From: Trichomonas tenax
Taxonomy: Eukaryota > Parabasalia > Trichomonadida > Trichomonadidae
DNA length: 14,322 nucleotides
NCBI GenBank assembly: GCA_023091735.1
Contig: JALKBU010001221.1
Span: 1 to 14,322, forward strand
Direction: 5' to 3'
The notes under the pieces: model-generated
Databases searched by the model: none
What the model saw: only the letters and a program-made list of their open reading frames with translations
Told to the model about the DNA's origin: nothing
In this document: positions 5,565 through 14,322 of the stretch, one piece after another
Position numbering within the stretch: position 1 is the stretch's first letter
Layout: each line of letters starts with the position of its first letter
Made by a program: the position numbers and the translations under genes

Positions 5565-8398
5565 TAAAATAAGTTCTGAATAATTTCTGAAGTTAACATT
5601 TTTGTTCGGGAGGTAAATGATCGCTGCCATACAATGAGAGTTTTTTGCATTATTATTAAAATTGAACGAAATAAGAATCAATATATAATAATTTGTAGAT
5701 CGATATAATGAAGAAAAAGAAAACTAGTGTACATATGATTTTCTTAAAATATTTTTCAATTTAAATCAATTTGGAGAATATTATTTTATTAAGATGGATA
5801 TAAAAAATAAATTTGAATGGTTGAAAAAAATTATAATAATGGAACGAAGCAATCGGTGAATTAAAATATTGATGGTATAAATTTGAAGATTTGAGAGGAA
5901 CGATAACGCTGGTATTGAAAATTGATTTGATGAAAAAGAAGGAGCAGTATGACCCATAATAATATGAGAAATTGTTCATTAGAAATTTTTGTTAAACCTC
6001 TATGAAAAAAAATAAGTTATCAATTTTTGTTTTTCGTTTTCGACGTTGGATTTAGCATTGATACTTGATTATATGGACTTTGTGTGAATGAGATAAACAA
6101 TCAGAAATTTGAATTAGAGTCATTTTTGTAAGCTTTTCTGTAAATTCAAAAAATTATTTCCCGAAAATTATGATAGTTCCATTGACTTTAGAACAAACTA
6201 TGGCGAAATTTTGTCACAGTTTCATTCCCAAAAATAGTTTCAGAAAATTTTCCTTTATTTTTCTATAATTCATAATATTGTATTTAAATTCACAAGCATT
6301 TTTCAATTTTGAAAAAATCAAAAACATTTCTCAAAAATTCTGAAAGATGGAGATTTTGGTAGTCTTAATTTTATCATAATTATTTACATTTAAACACAAT
6401 GTAGTTATTTAGCCAAAATTTTGATCGCAATGTGATTTAATCACTGTACATGTGAGAATTCTTTCATTAAAACGATCAATAAGATTTGAAGATTTTACAT
6501 TGACCATATTATTGTTTGTTCTCACAATATTTCATTTCCTATTTAAATTTTTATTTTAGGATTGTTAGATTCATATATTTTAGTAGATGATATATTGTTA
6601 AAAATTTCTGTCATAAATCAATTTTGAGATGTATATATCGTGAAAAAATAACGAACTCACACAATTGGCACTTTATCAATGAATGTCACTTTTTAATTAA
6701 CTCATTATTTTCCATATATATCTAATATATAGTTTCTGTGAATTGTCAGTTTACAATTATTTTCTGTGAGTTCAAAATTGGAGATGTAAATTATTTTTAT
6801 CATTGTTTATGATTGTCATTTCATATTATAACATTTATTTATTTTTAAATATTTCATGACATTTGTAAATGTCGGTTTTAATTTTTTCTTAAATTTATTA
6901 TTCCCCACATTAATTTTTCTCTTTATCATTCATTTAATTTTCATATTTAGAATCCATTCTATTTATGCAGGGGTTATCAATAACCTTTTCTTATATCACT
7001 TTGGTCATTGCATTCTCTGTTGATTTATTATTATATTTTTAGATATCTTTTTAAATTTGTTGTTCTAAATTCCCAAATCTTCAAAAAATCGGTTCGATTC
7101 ATTTTTTGAACTTCCATTCAAGCCTTTTTATTGCTAAATTTCAGTATAATCTTTGATATAATATACGAAAATAAATAGAGATTGTTTATGACACTCTTTT
7201 TTTTTTCAATTTTTGATTCACAATAGCTTAACCACAAGTTTCTCCACACGTTTTTACCTCAAAGCAAATCTGTTGCACGCGCCGTTTCATGTGTATATTT
7301 TAGATGCTTACCGTCACATGCTTTTCAGCCATACTTTTTATATATATTAAAATCTAAAAATTCATACTTGCCTAAAATAATCAGAAAATAAACATGTGTT
7401 TTTTCTCAAATTCTCTGATTAAAATATAATACTCACCATAATATTATGATGTTGCAAGTTAAGTTTTGGGACAAAATTTAAAAATTCGAACAGACCTCGA
7501 AAATTTAGAATCGTTTCAAAGGTTGATATATCGAAAAGCAAGTGACGATACAATTTAGATTACAAAAATCTTTATGTTATTGGGTTCTGCTTTGCTACAT
7601 TTTTAATCCACCTCATGAAATTGCTGTTTCCATCTTCTTGTTGACCCATTATGATTTATATTATTTTTCATCTTTACAAAATAGTGCGTGAAGACATGAC
7701 AATGTTTCCATTATTTTAAGCTGATCATAGAATGCTTATACTCACAAGTTAAGACGCTGTTCGTTGATAAATTTGCCGTCAAATTAAGTTTATCTACTTT
7801 TTATTTAATTAGGAGACTTTTGCACATTGTTTTTCGCTTTTTGGTACTGTTGTTATTTAGATTCTTAAAGCTTTGATACTTATTCACTTTAAGATTTTTC
7901 TGGAATTTGATAAGATTATGAATTTCTCTTGTTATCATGATATATTTATACCCATGACCACAGGGACCGAGATTTCACAAGAGAAGATGTTAATGTTATA
8001 GATTATTTTGGAGAATTTTCAATTTTGTCAGTTCTTTCAAAACACATCAGAGTTCGAATATACTCAGCATTTATCGTATAAATCCTGAATATTACGTGTT
8101 TGTATGCAATATTATTTAATTGAATCAATAATTTAGTTAGTCAGCCTTTATTTCATAAATATAATGAATGGAATGTAATTTTCATTAAAACCATATAGTG
8201 GACACATATTGGTGTAGAATATTATTTTGAGATATTAGATATTGAAGTTCATATAATAGATTAAGGGGTGATTTTTACACATAATATGATTAGTATATTT
8301 TTGTGTTTTTGATGCTGTGTCAAGCTTCATATCTCATTCATAATTATTGGATTTTGCATTTCTCATGACACAAGTTAGATAACATAATGTATAATGGG
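5551..8398. other. Long AT-rich intergenic stretch without a supportable gene
   Basis: I see no RNA gene, repeat array or recognisable protein here over about 2.8 kb. Several open runs of 20-45 codons exist, on + at 5728-5859 (a Met/Lys/Ile-rich segment ending IIIMERSNR), 5873-5959 (FEDLRGTITLVLKIDL) and about 6115-6232 (FPENYDSSIDF), and on - a 72-codon frame at 5761-5979. At this AT content runs of this size are expected by chance, and neighbouring frames compete, so I do not call them genes. The + strand around 5700-5960 is purine-rich like the real genes and would be the first place to look for a decayed one. Confidence 0.6.
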
Positions 8399-8596
8399 CT
8401 AGCGATAATAGCCGTCTGTTTGGAAATCGTCCTCACCATGTAAGATTTTCCTTATACCTTTCAATCTTGAGCGCAGTTTGTGATTCTTTCTCGTTACATA
8501 TTTTTCTATTCTTGATAGGGTACATGTACCTTCATCGGCAATGATGAATTGAATACTATCATAGAATGAATGATAGAAATATATGATTGCATTGAT
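8399..8596 (-). pseudogene. Unassigned open segment with coding-like composition
   Basis: The frame is open from 8596 to TAG at 8399-8401, 65 codons, bounded upstream by TGA (8597-8599) and without an internal ATG. An ATG one frame over (8598-8600) would read into it after a single slip. The C-terminal two thirds are clearly richer in GC than the flanks and contain FIIADEGTCTLSRIEKYV, RKNHKLRSRLKGIRKIL and GEDDFQTDGYYR. The basic helix RKNHKLRSRLKGIRK recalls the recognition helix of Myb/SANT domains, but that is a weak analogy. It may be the last exon or the broken end of a gene transcribed away from the large coiled-coil gene. I do not recognise the family. Confidence 0.35.
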
Positions 8597-8813
8597 TCAT
8601 TAAATTAACCTTATTATTCCAACATAATGTTGTGTTTCGTTCATCAATAAATATTAAGTATTTTCCATTGTTATTTTAATACATAATAGAATAGGAAGTA
8701 TATAATCATTGTATATAAATTAAAAGATCTAAAAATGGCTGTGATATGAAGTTTGAATGAATTTATAAATGTAAGTAAATTTATAGGAAAAAATAAAAAA
8801 CGGATTTCAAAAA

Positions 8814-11800
8814 ATGAAAAAAATCGAAGTTCCTCATTCAAAAGAAGGAGGAACTTACGATGAATACCAAAAATCGATGACAGACAGATACCTAAAATGC
8901 ATTGCTGCACTCGAATCTTCTGCACAAAAACTAGCCACAGAATGCAAATCTCAAATATCGCAACTAATTCAGCAACACCAGCAATATAGGGAAGGGAAAG
9001 AGTCAAAACTCAAAGTTATCCTCGATTCGATGAAAACTACGTCTGTTTCTTTTGAAGATTTAAAACAGCAAGTTATTCAAATCGGCAAAAATATCTTAAA
9101 CAACGCAAATGAACTGAAATCTACGTCAATGGATATGTATCAGAAGTCTTTTGATCAGTTACAGCCCCAAATTGATAAAATTTACACAGATCTTAAAGAT
9201 CAGCTTCCTATGATCGAACCACAGTACTCAGAGAGACTTCCAACAACAATTAAATCGCTCAATGAGCTTTTCGTTAAAAATAAACAGCAAATGGAGAAAA
9301 TGTTTGATACATTTATTGAATCTGCGCAAAAATTATCACAAGACAACGTAGATGAGTTTTTGAAGAGAAGCGACGATTGGAGAACAAATAGATTCGAAAC
9401 AGTTTTTAATGATGCAAAAAACAAATTAGATCCATTGAAACAACTCGAGTATGGAACAATATTCGAAGATTTTTACAGGGAGCAGGCAAAATTTACACTG
9501 GTTTTCCAGAAAATATTGCAAAATTACACGATTATAATGCCTCCAGATAAATTTACAACGAAAGATGTCGATGATTGGTGGAATAAGACAGAAGAAATGC
9601 TCCAATTCCACACAAACTTTATAAATCAGTTTACAACGAAAATAACAGATCATTTGAACACAAATATATTAACGAATTCGAATCTTCTTCAAGATGTTGA
9701 AAATGAGCTTCAGCAGCTCAAAGGAGAGACAGAGGCAGCAAATGCCATTGCTGAGTTGACTCCTTTACACAAACATTCGCAGAAATTGAATTCAATTTTC
9801 ATCGAAAAATTAACAAAATTCTGGGATACAAAGAGAACTGTACTCAGAAAGGGTTTTGAAACCCTCCATAATTTTATTTTACCGATTGTTCAAAGATACG
9901 ATAAATATCTTTCAGATACTCAAAAATGCTTCGATGACGCAAATAAAGATATTACAACAGCAACAGAGAAGTCAAAATCAGAGATTACAAAGTTTGAAAC
10001 GCAATTTTCTGAAAAAGAAGCAGAAATTCAAATTCTCGCAAATGAAAAAGGTATTAATCAAGCCGTGGCCGTTTGCAAAGGTTTACTCGACTCTATTGAG
10101 AAAGAATACAGAACATCATATGATAAAATCGTTGAAATTTATGATGAGCAGCCGGAAAAAGTTAAAAAGTTCTTCGAAGAGAGTGAAACTGAACTTTTGA
10201 ACGCATTGAAGCTTCGAAAAACAGTTCCAGCGCCAGAATTAGAAAGTTTCGTGAAGGCAGTAACATCGCACACAAGAATTCCATCAGTAAGAAAAGGATC
10301 TGCGATTATGAGAAGACCAAAATTGAAAGATTTGAAATTAAATATTTTCATATTCGGAGCCTTAAATGGCGCAAAATTCGAAGAAATAGAACCAATAACG
10401 CTAATTCCAGAGTTCGCCGAAAACAATGAAGAGCAGAACAACCAAGCAAACCAAAAAGGAAAAGGCAAAGGAAAGCCACCGATTCCAAAACCAAAGAAAC
10501 CAGCGAAATCACCGATGAAGAATGCAAAAGGAAAGAAAGGCGCAATCGATGAAGAATATGAAATGCCGGAGTTCAATCTCACTACATCTATTCCTAAAAT
10601 TGATGATCATATTGCTATTGAGGTCTACACACCTCAAAACACAGAAGTTGCGAATTGGGTGAATGATTTTAGAAAACAAGTGATTTGTTCATTGAATGAT
10701 CATTTCACTGATGTTATTTATCTTGTTCAATACAAGATTGAGCGTAACAAGGCTGCAAACGAGCTTAACGAAAGAATGAGAACACATGCTCCACGTTTGA
10801 GCCAGTTGGAGCTTAATACTGCGAAAACACGCGTTTTGCAAATCGAGTCGAGAAAGATGCTTCTTGAAAAACATTTCCATCATTCTGCAGCAACATTCAA
10901 CAAGACTCTTCAAATCATAGAACCAAGTATAGAACAATACAAGCAATCTATGTTTGCTAAGATTGAACAAATGAGACCTCTTATTGGAAAGATATCTGAA
11001 ATTCATTCTGCTCAGCATTTTGTCGAACTTGAGCAAGAGTTTAAGATTAACGAAAATCATTTCTTGCAAGTTTATGATGAAGAGAAGAAGAAACAGAAAG
11101 AATTAGTTACAGGATTAGAATCATCATTTAAGCAGATCAATGATAGATTCATTGAAACAGTTTTAGCACAAGATTCATATTCGAATGATGAACGTACAAA
11201 TGCAATGGCCTATTTTGACAAGATGAATGCTCAAGTTTCCAATATCTACAATGCATTAAATGACAAAATCAACAGCGCATCAACAGAGATAGACAACAAG
11301 TATCAGCAGTTATCAGAAGAGTTCCAGCAATTGATTCCTAAGCATACAATTGATGTTACATTTATTGAAGCTCTTAATTCACAACAACATGTTGCTAAAC
11401 AGAAATATGATACATTATGCTTCAGAAACAGACAGCAGGAGCAAGAAATAGACTCTTTGATTGAGCAACTCAACGAGGCACTTAAATCTGATGAAGAACC
11501 TCAACAATTAATCATCACAGAATTCGAAGCCATCGAAAGATTAAGAATTGCATTGGTTAAGCGTGGAAAGTATTTAATGGTTATGAAAAGCGAAATTTCT
11601 TATGATCCAATTGGTTTCTCTATTGATTTAGAAATGGCAGTAACAAACACAGATCATGACAAAGATTCAAACGACAAAGACAAAAAGAATAAAAGACAAG
11701 GAAAGAAACCAAATACTGCAAAATCAAAGATCTCATCAAAGAAATCAAATTCAGATCAAGACGCAATGGGAACAATGCAAGGACAAATTGATCAAATCGG

Positions 11801-12878
11801 AAATCATCTGATTCAAGGAGCGACAAAGACGATAACAGATTATTTCACTCAACTCAAAATATCAAAATCAGCGATCGTGAGAATTAACGAAATTAAACCA
11901 AATCAACCGGAATGCATCGAAGCTTTAAAGCAAGCATGGCTAAAACAGATAGAAAACACATCACAGCTCTACGCAAGTTCGGAATTGAAGTATAGAACAC
12001 AGGTTTCCCAGTCTTTGGCACTTACAAGACAAGCAACAGTTTTGATTTATGATGCTGTTGATAAATATTATATTGACAAACTCGTAGTGTTGAGTGCTGA
12101 GTCTAAAGAAACATTCCAGAAAAAGATGGCCGATCTCAGAAAGAAATGTGATGAACACAAGAACATGTTATCGCCGAAGTTGTCTGATAGCAATAACATT
12201 CAAATTCTCAAGAATTTATATACAGCGGAAGATGAGAGAAGAAAGAATGAACTTGCTTTGATAACAGGATATGAAAACACAATCATTGATACCGAAAAGA
12301 GTGTTATGAATATGTTTACTTCTCACATTCCTCAAATCACGCAATCTTTGATGTCTCTATTCGATAAGTTCCCTCTTCTCGAAGATCTCACTCCAGGTCC
12401 TGTCGACAACGAGCAAAGAAGGACTCTTAAATCGCTCATCAAAGACAAAGAACGCAAAAATATGCAGCTTCCTGATGATCCAGAAAGACCATTCCATGTG
12501 AGGCAGTGGCTAACGCTGCCCCTCACAATGGAGCCAATTTCTTCAATGCAGCAAAACGAGTCTCGGGATCAAAAAGAGAACGCGAAAAGCTCAGGAAGGA
12601 AAGTTCCAAAGAAGCCGAAGAAATCAGACGCTAAAGTTGCTGTTGAAGCTTCGGTGATGCCTGTTATCACTTCTATTGATACAGCGATGCATAGAGGTGT
12701 CATTGTTGAAAGAAACAGAGTATTTGAAGAATATCAAGGCGAAATGAAGGAAAGAATCAATGGATTCGAGTCAACAATCAATGGCTTGAAAGAAGAAACA
12801 CAGAAATTTGCCGATTTCTGGATATTGTCCATTAATCACCTCTGTCCGAGATTTGTTATTCCAAAAGATTCTAAATAA
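8814..12878 (+). CDS. CCDC180-like coiled-coil protein (DUF4455 + DUF4456)
   Basis: This is an intact 1354-residue, almost wholly helical protein with no signal peptide or membrane span. Residues about 20-400 resemble DUF4455: a tryptophan-led helix (DDWRTNRFE, ~187), then FEDFYREQAKFTLVFQKIL and IIMPPDKFTTKDVDDWWNK (~240-256) with an FHTNF-x-NQF helix. Residues about 990-1225 resemble DUF4456: a YYIDK segment, KKCDEHKNMLSPKL (~1110), AEDERRKNELALI and LMSLFDKFPLLEDLTPG (~1180-1195). This domain pair defines CCDC180, found in ciliated and flagellated organisms, so a role in the flagellar axoneme or cytoskeleton is inferred. Lys/Pro/Gly-rich linkers lie at about 541-585, 945-985 and 1242-1275. 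The length is somewhat below the animal protein. ATG at 8814 is the first after an in-frame TAG ten codons upstream. The stop lies in TAAATAAA, matching the trichomonad UAAA polyadenylation signal. Confidence 0.9.
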   Translation: MKKIEVPHSKEGGTYDEYQKSMTDRYLKCIAALESSAQKLATECKSQISQLIQQHQQYREGKESKLKVILDSMKTTSVSFEDLKQQVIQIGKNILNNANELKSTSMDMYQKSFDQLQPQIDKIYTDLKDQLPMIEPQYSERLPTTIKSLNELFVKNKQQMEKMFDTFIESAQKLSQDNVDEFLKRSDDWRTNRFETVFNDAKNKLDPLKQLEYGTIFEDFYREQAKFTLVFQKILQNYTIIMPPDKFTTKDVDDWWNKTEEMLQFHTNFINQFTTKITDHLNTNILTNSNLLQDVENELQQLKGETEAANAIAELTPLHKHSQKLNSIFIEKLTKFWDTKRTVLRKGFETLHNFILPIVQRYDKYLSDTQKCFDDANKDITTATEKSKSEITKFETQFSEKEAEIQILANEKGINQAVAVCKGLLDSIEKEYRTSYDKIVEIYDEQPEKVKKFFEESETELLNALKLRKTVPAPELESFVKAVTSHTRIPSVRKGSAIMRRPKLKDLKLNIFIFGALNGAKFEEIEPITLIPEFAENNEEQNNQANQKGKGKGKPPIPKPKKPAKSPMKNAKGKKGAIDEEYEMPEFNLTTSIPKIDDHIAIEVYTPQNTEVANWVNDFRKQVICSLNDHFTDVIYLVQYKIERNKAANELNERMRTHAPRLSQLELNTAKTRVLQIESRKMLLEKHFHHSAATFNKTLQIIEPSIEQYKQSMFAKIEQMRPLIGKISEIHSAQHFVELEQEFKINENHFLQVYDEEKKKQKELVTGLESSFKQINDRFIETVLAQDSYSNDERTNAMAYFDKMNAQVSNIYNALNDKINSASTEIDNKYQQLSEEFQQLIPKHTIDVTFIEALNSQQHVAKQKYDTLCFRNRQQEQEIDSLIEQLNEALKSDEEPQQLIITEFEAIERLRIALVKRGKYLMVMKSEISYDPIGFSIDLEMAVTNTDHDKDSNDKDKKNKRQGKKPNTAKSKISSKKSNSDQDAMGTMQGQIDQIGNHLIQGATKTITDYFTQLKISKSAIVRINEIKPNQPECIEALKQAWLKQIENTSQLYASSELKYRTQVSQSLALTRQATVLIYDAVDKYYIDKLVVLSAESKETFQKKMADLRKKCDEHKNMLSPKLSDSNNIQILKNLYTAEDERRKNELALITGYENTIIDTEKSVMNMFTSHIPQITQSLMSLFDKFPLLEDLTPGPVDNEQRRTLKSLIKDKERKNMQLPDDPERPFHVRQWLTLPLTMEPISSMQQNESRDQKENAKSSGRKVPKKPKKSDAKVAVEASVMPVITSIDTAMHRGVIVERNRVFEEYQGEMKERINGFESTINGLKEETQKFADFWILSINHLCPRFVIPKDSK

Positions 12879-13036
12879 ATTGTATTTAATTATTGATTAT
12901 AAATCTGAAATCTCTATAAAACAGTCTTTGAAATAGAAATAATTGAAGATTTTGATATAAATTAATGCGGGTTTTGTGTTTTATTCAATTATAAAATTTG
13001 ATTAAAGGCTGTGACACTCCCTTTCCCAGATTCAAT
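12879..13036. other. 3' flank of the CCDC180-like gene
   Basis: AT-rich spacer. The stop codon is embedded in TAAATAAA, which would serve as the cleavage/polyadenylation signal in a trichomonad; no other signal is apparent. Confidence 0.4.
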
Positions 13037-13108
13037 TTCATTGTAACTTTAATGGTAGACACAGGGGGTAGTGTAGATGCTCATACTAAAATATCTAAGC
13101 ACTACTAA
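13037..13108 (+). pseudogene. Short DTG-containing segment, possible aspartic protease relic
   Basis: The + frame reads FIVTLMVDTGGSVDAHTKIS and soon stops at TAA (13106-13108). Hydrophobic residues, then D-T-G-x-S-V, is the active-site signature of retropepsin-like and eukaryotic aspartic proteases, and the local GC content is higher than the flanks. The frame is open only from about 12995, with no start codon and no second domain. The match is short enough to be chance. Confidence 0.25.
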
Positions 13109-13169
13109 CTTAAGTTATAGAGAGCATAATTTTGGAATTTGATTAAATAAAAATTTGTAATTTGAAAAT

Positions 13170-13242
13170 TTACATGGCAAATTAGTCTAATGGAAAAAGT
13201 AAATTTTTGACATATTAGTCGAGTGTTCGATTCTCGATGTAA
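13170..13242 (+). pseudogene. tRNA-like relic
   Basis: The ends pair as TTACAT (13170-13175) and ATGTAA (13237-13242), spanning 73 nt, the usual tRNA length. Between them lie a D-loop-like TTAGTCTAATGG (13182-13193) and a T-loop-like GTTCGATTC (13225-13233) flanked by CGAG/CTCG. However, the five-pair T stem is broken in standard register, the anticodon stem cannot be formed cleanly, and the acceptor needs a bulge. It is at best a decayed tRNA gene. Confidence 0.2.
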
Positions 13243-13511
13243 TTGTATTTTTTTCTTTCTAATCATAACTACATATGTGTTCGTTGGAAAAAATCATTCC
13301 ATTGCAGAATAGTTATATGTAGTATATAATGTATTAAAATGAGTAAGAGTTAATCATCAAATGAAATTTATCAATTCAATCAAATAATATGACATTTGAT
13401 TTCATGCTTTTACATATGATTTGCATATTGCTGTATCAAGTAATATGTGATTTATCATTTTATTTTTTAGATAGTATAAAAATAATTAAGAATTGGCTTG
13501 TCTAAAATTGA

Positions 13512-13920
13512 TATGCAAAGTCGTTAACAATCGCAAAACTCAAAAAGGTCAACGAGAAAAAAATTCAAGGTAATAAACTTTTCAAATTTAGCCGTGCAAA
13601 AAAGAATCATCATTATTTTTGGGAGAATAACACAGAGCTTATGTGTGAACACTTGGAATAGGTTTTTTCCAAAAAAAAAAGCTAAAAAGCATATTTGTCA
13701 TTAGATTTACCTATTTATCATCGACAACAACCTATTTTACGTTATAAAAATGCTATACAATGGGAATATAATATATTATAACGAGTAAAGCACATCATGG
13801 CAAATCAATGTTTTTGATGGAAGATATATCTAATATTTTAATGAAATATAGACTTTGTTAGCTAATTCTTTAATATATCATGCACAACATGATTTTGTAC
13901 ATTGGGGTTCAATAACTTAG
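13512..13920 (+). pseudogene. Probable decayed gene of unknown family
   Basis: One + frame keeps a coding look for about 100 codons despite internal stops: 13512-13661 (containing FKFSRAKKNHHYFWENNTEL, TAG at 13659), then 13686-13781 (containing LPIYHRQQPILRYKNAIQWE, TAA at 13683 and 13779), then HIMANQC up to TGA at 13815. The reading then seems to move to other frames: FLMEDISNILMKYRLC (13811-13858) and LANSLIYHAQHDFVHWGSIT (13858-13917, TAG at 13918). The richness in His, Gln and Trp is unlike random AT-rich translation. I recognise no domain. Nonsense codons plus two shifts would make it an old pseudogene. Confidence 0.3.
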
Positions 13921-14290
13921 TAAGAAGTTAATTCAGTGAGTTAAAAAACGAGTTTCGCCGACTTTGCATATAAAAATTTAATTGCCCATTAAGAATTACG
14001 ACTATATTTCGCTTTGATTGCTTAGCCAACATAAGTACACATTCTCAAAAATTTATAATATACATGTATGCATAAAATATAGTTTTATAATCAAGATCTT
14101 TGTGAAATTGATTTTTTTCGGGACTGGGACAAAATAGAACAACATGCTTTTCTGACATGTAACTTATTTTTGGCATGTAAAGTCAGGATGTCAAAATAAA
14201 GGAAAGTGACGTGTTTGCGGGAAAAATGGAAAAGTGTCAATAGGTTGAAATGGATTGAACTCAATGTTGGAAGCCAAAGAAGACTTCATT

Positions 14291-14322
14291 ATGAGTAGTT
14301 GTGGCCTCATAGTGAAGGATGA
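14291..14322 (+). CDS. Possible start of a gene running off the right edge
   Basis: ATG at 14291 opens a frame of ten codons (MSSCGLIVKD) that reaches the window end. Directly before it is CTTCATT, identical to the bases before the ATG of the SAPS-like gene and fitting the trichomonad initiator. An in-frame ATG at 14264 would add nine residues. Too short to identify. Confidence 0.3.
   Translation, partial: MSSCGLIVKD

Noticed and set aside
5761..5979. 72-codon - frame rich in Phe, Tyr, Asn and Ser
   Set aside because: The composition is what T-rich DNA gives; the opposite strand looks at least as coding, and no family is visible.
8671..9006. 111-codon - frame with hydrophobic segments
   Set aside because: It overlaps the start of the 1354-residue gene; the hydrophobic look comes from the complement of A-rich codons.
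10139..10582. 147-codon - frame, Gly/Phe-rich
   Set aside because: It is a shadow of the Lys/Pro/Gly-rich linker of the CCDC180-like gene.
1..14322. CRISPR array, bacterial operon or defence system
   Set aside because: There are no regularly spaced direct repeats, no ribosome binding sites and no bacterial gene clusters. Large intronless eukaryotic genes with AT-rich spacers and Maverick relics explain the window better.

Overview
The window looks like nuclear DNA of a parabasalid (trichomonad) protist, most likely of the Tritrichomonas/Trichomonas type. The reasons are: very AT-rich spacers, long intronless reading frames that are purine-rich and richer in GC, a gene start with a TCATT initiator a few bases before the ATG, a coiled-coil protein related to a cilium/flagellum family, and fragments of a Maverick/Polinton giant transposon, an element class abundant in trichomonads. 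The organism is an inference; there is no rRNA or other marker in the window.

Layout. Positions 1-2046 are the remains of a Maverick/Polinton-like element, rearranged and decayed. They hold two copies of a virus-type fibre C-terminus on + (1-117 and 1610-1678), a frameshifted fragment of the exonuclease region of a protein-primed family B DNA polymerase on - (1264-1499), an abutting - strand frame of unknown function (779-1276), another fibre-like piece on - (1840-2028), a tandem repeat (142-362) and a direct repeat carrying a 47-nt double hairpin (483-529 and 773-819). Positions 2047-4260 are repeat-rich. They contain a cluster of nine GGGGAA/TTCCCC motifs with nested inverted repeats, GC-rich mini-hairpins, and short possible relics of coding DNA, one resembling a Pif1/Helitron helicase. 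Positions 4261-5550 (-) hold an intact 429-residue helical-repeat protein that resembles the SAPS family of PP6/Sit4 phosphatase regulators. Positions 5551-8398 are an AT-rich stretch with no gene I can support. Positions 8399-8596 (-) hold an open segment with coding-like composition. Positions 8814-12878 (+) hold the main gene, a 1354-residue coiled-coil protein resembling CCDC180 (DUF4455 plus DUF4456). Positions 12879-14322 contain a short DTG protease-like segment, a tRNA-like relic, a probable decayed gene, and possibly the first codons of a gene that runs off the right edge.

The two intact genes look like ordinary host genes with unrelated jobs (phosphatase regulation and the flagellar cytoskeleton). 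The left end is a transposon graveyard. I see no CRISPR array, no operon and no convincing novel intact system. The most informative signals are the selection footprint between the two fibre copies and the conserved hairpin placed at the end of a Maverick-type reading frame.
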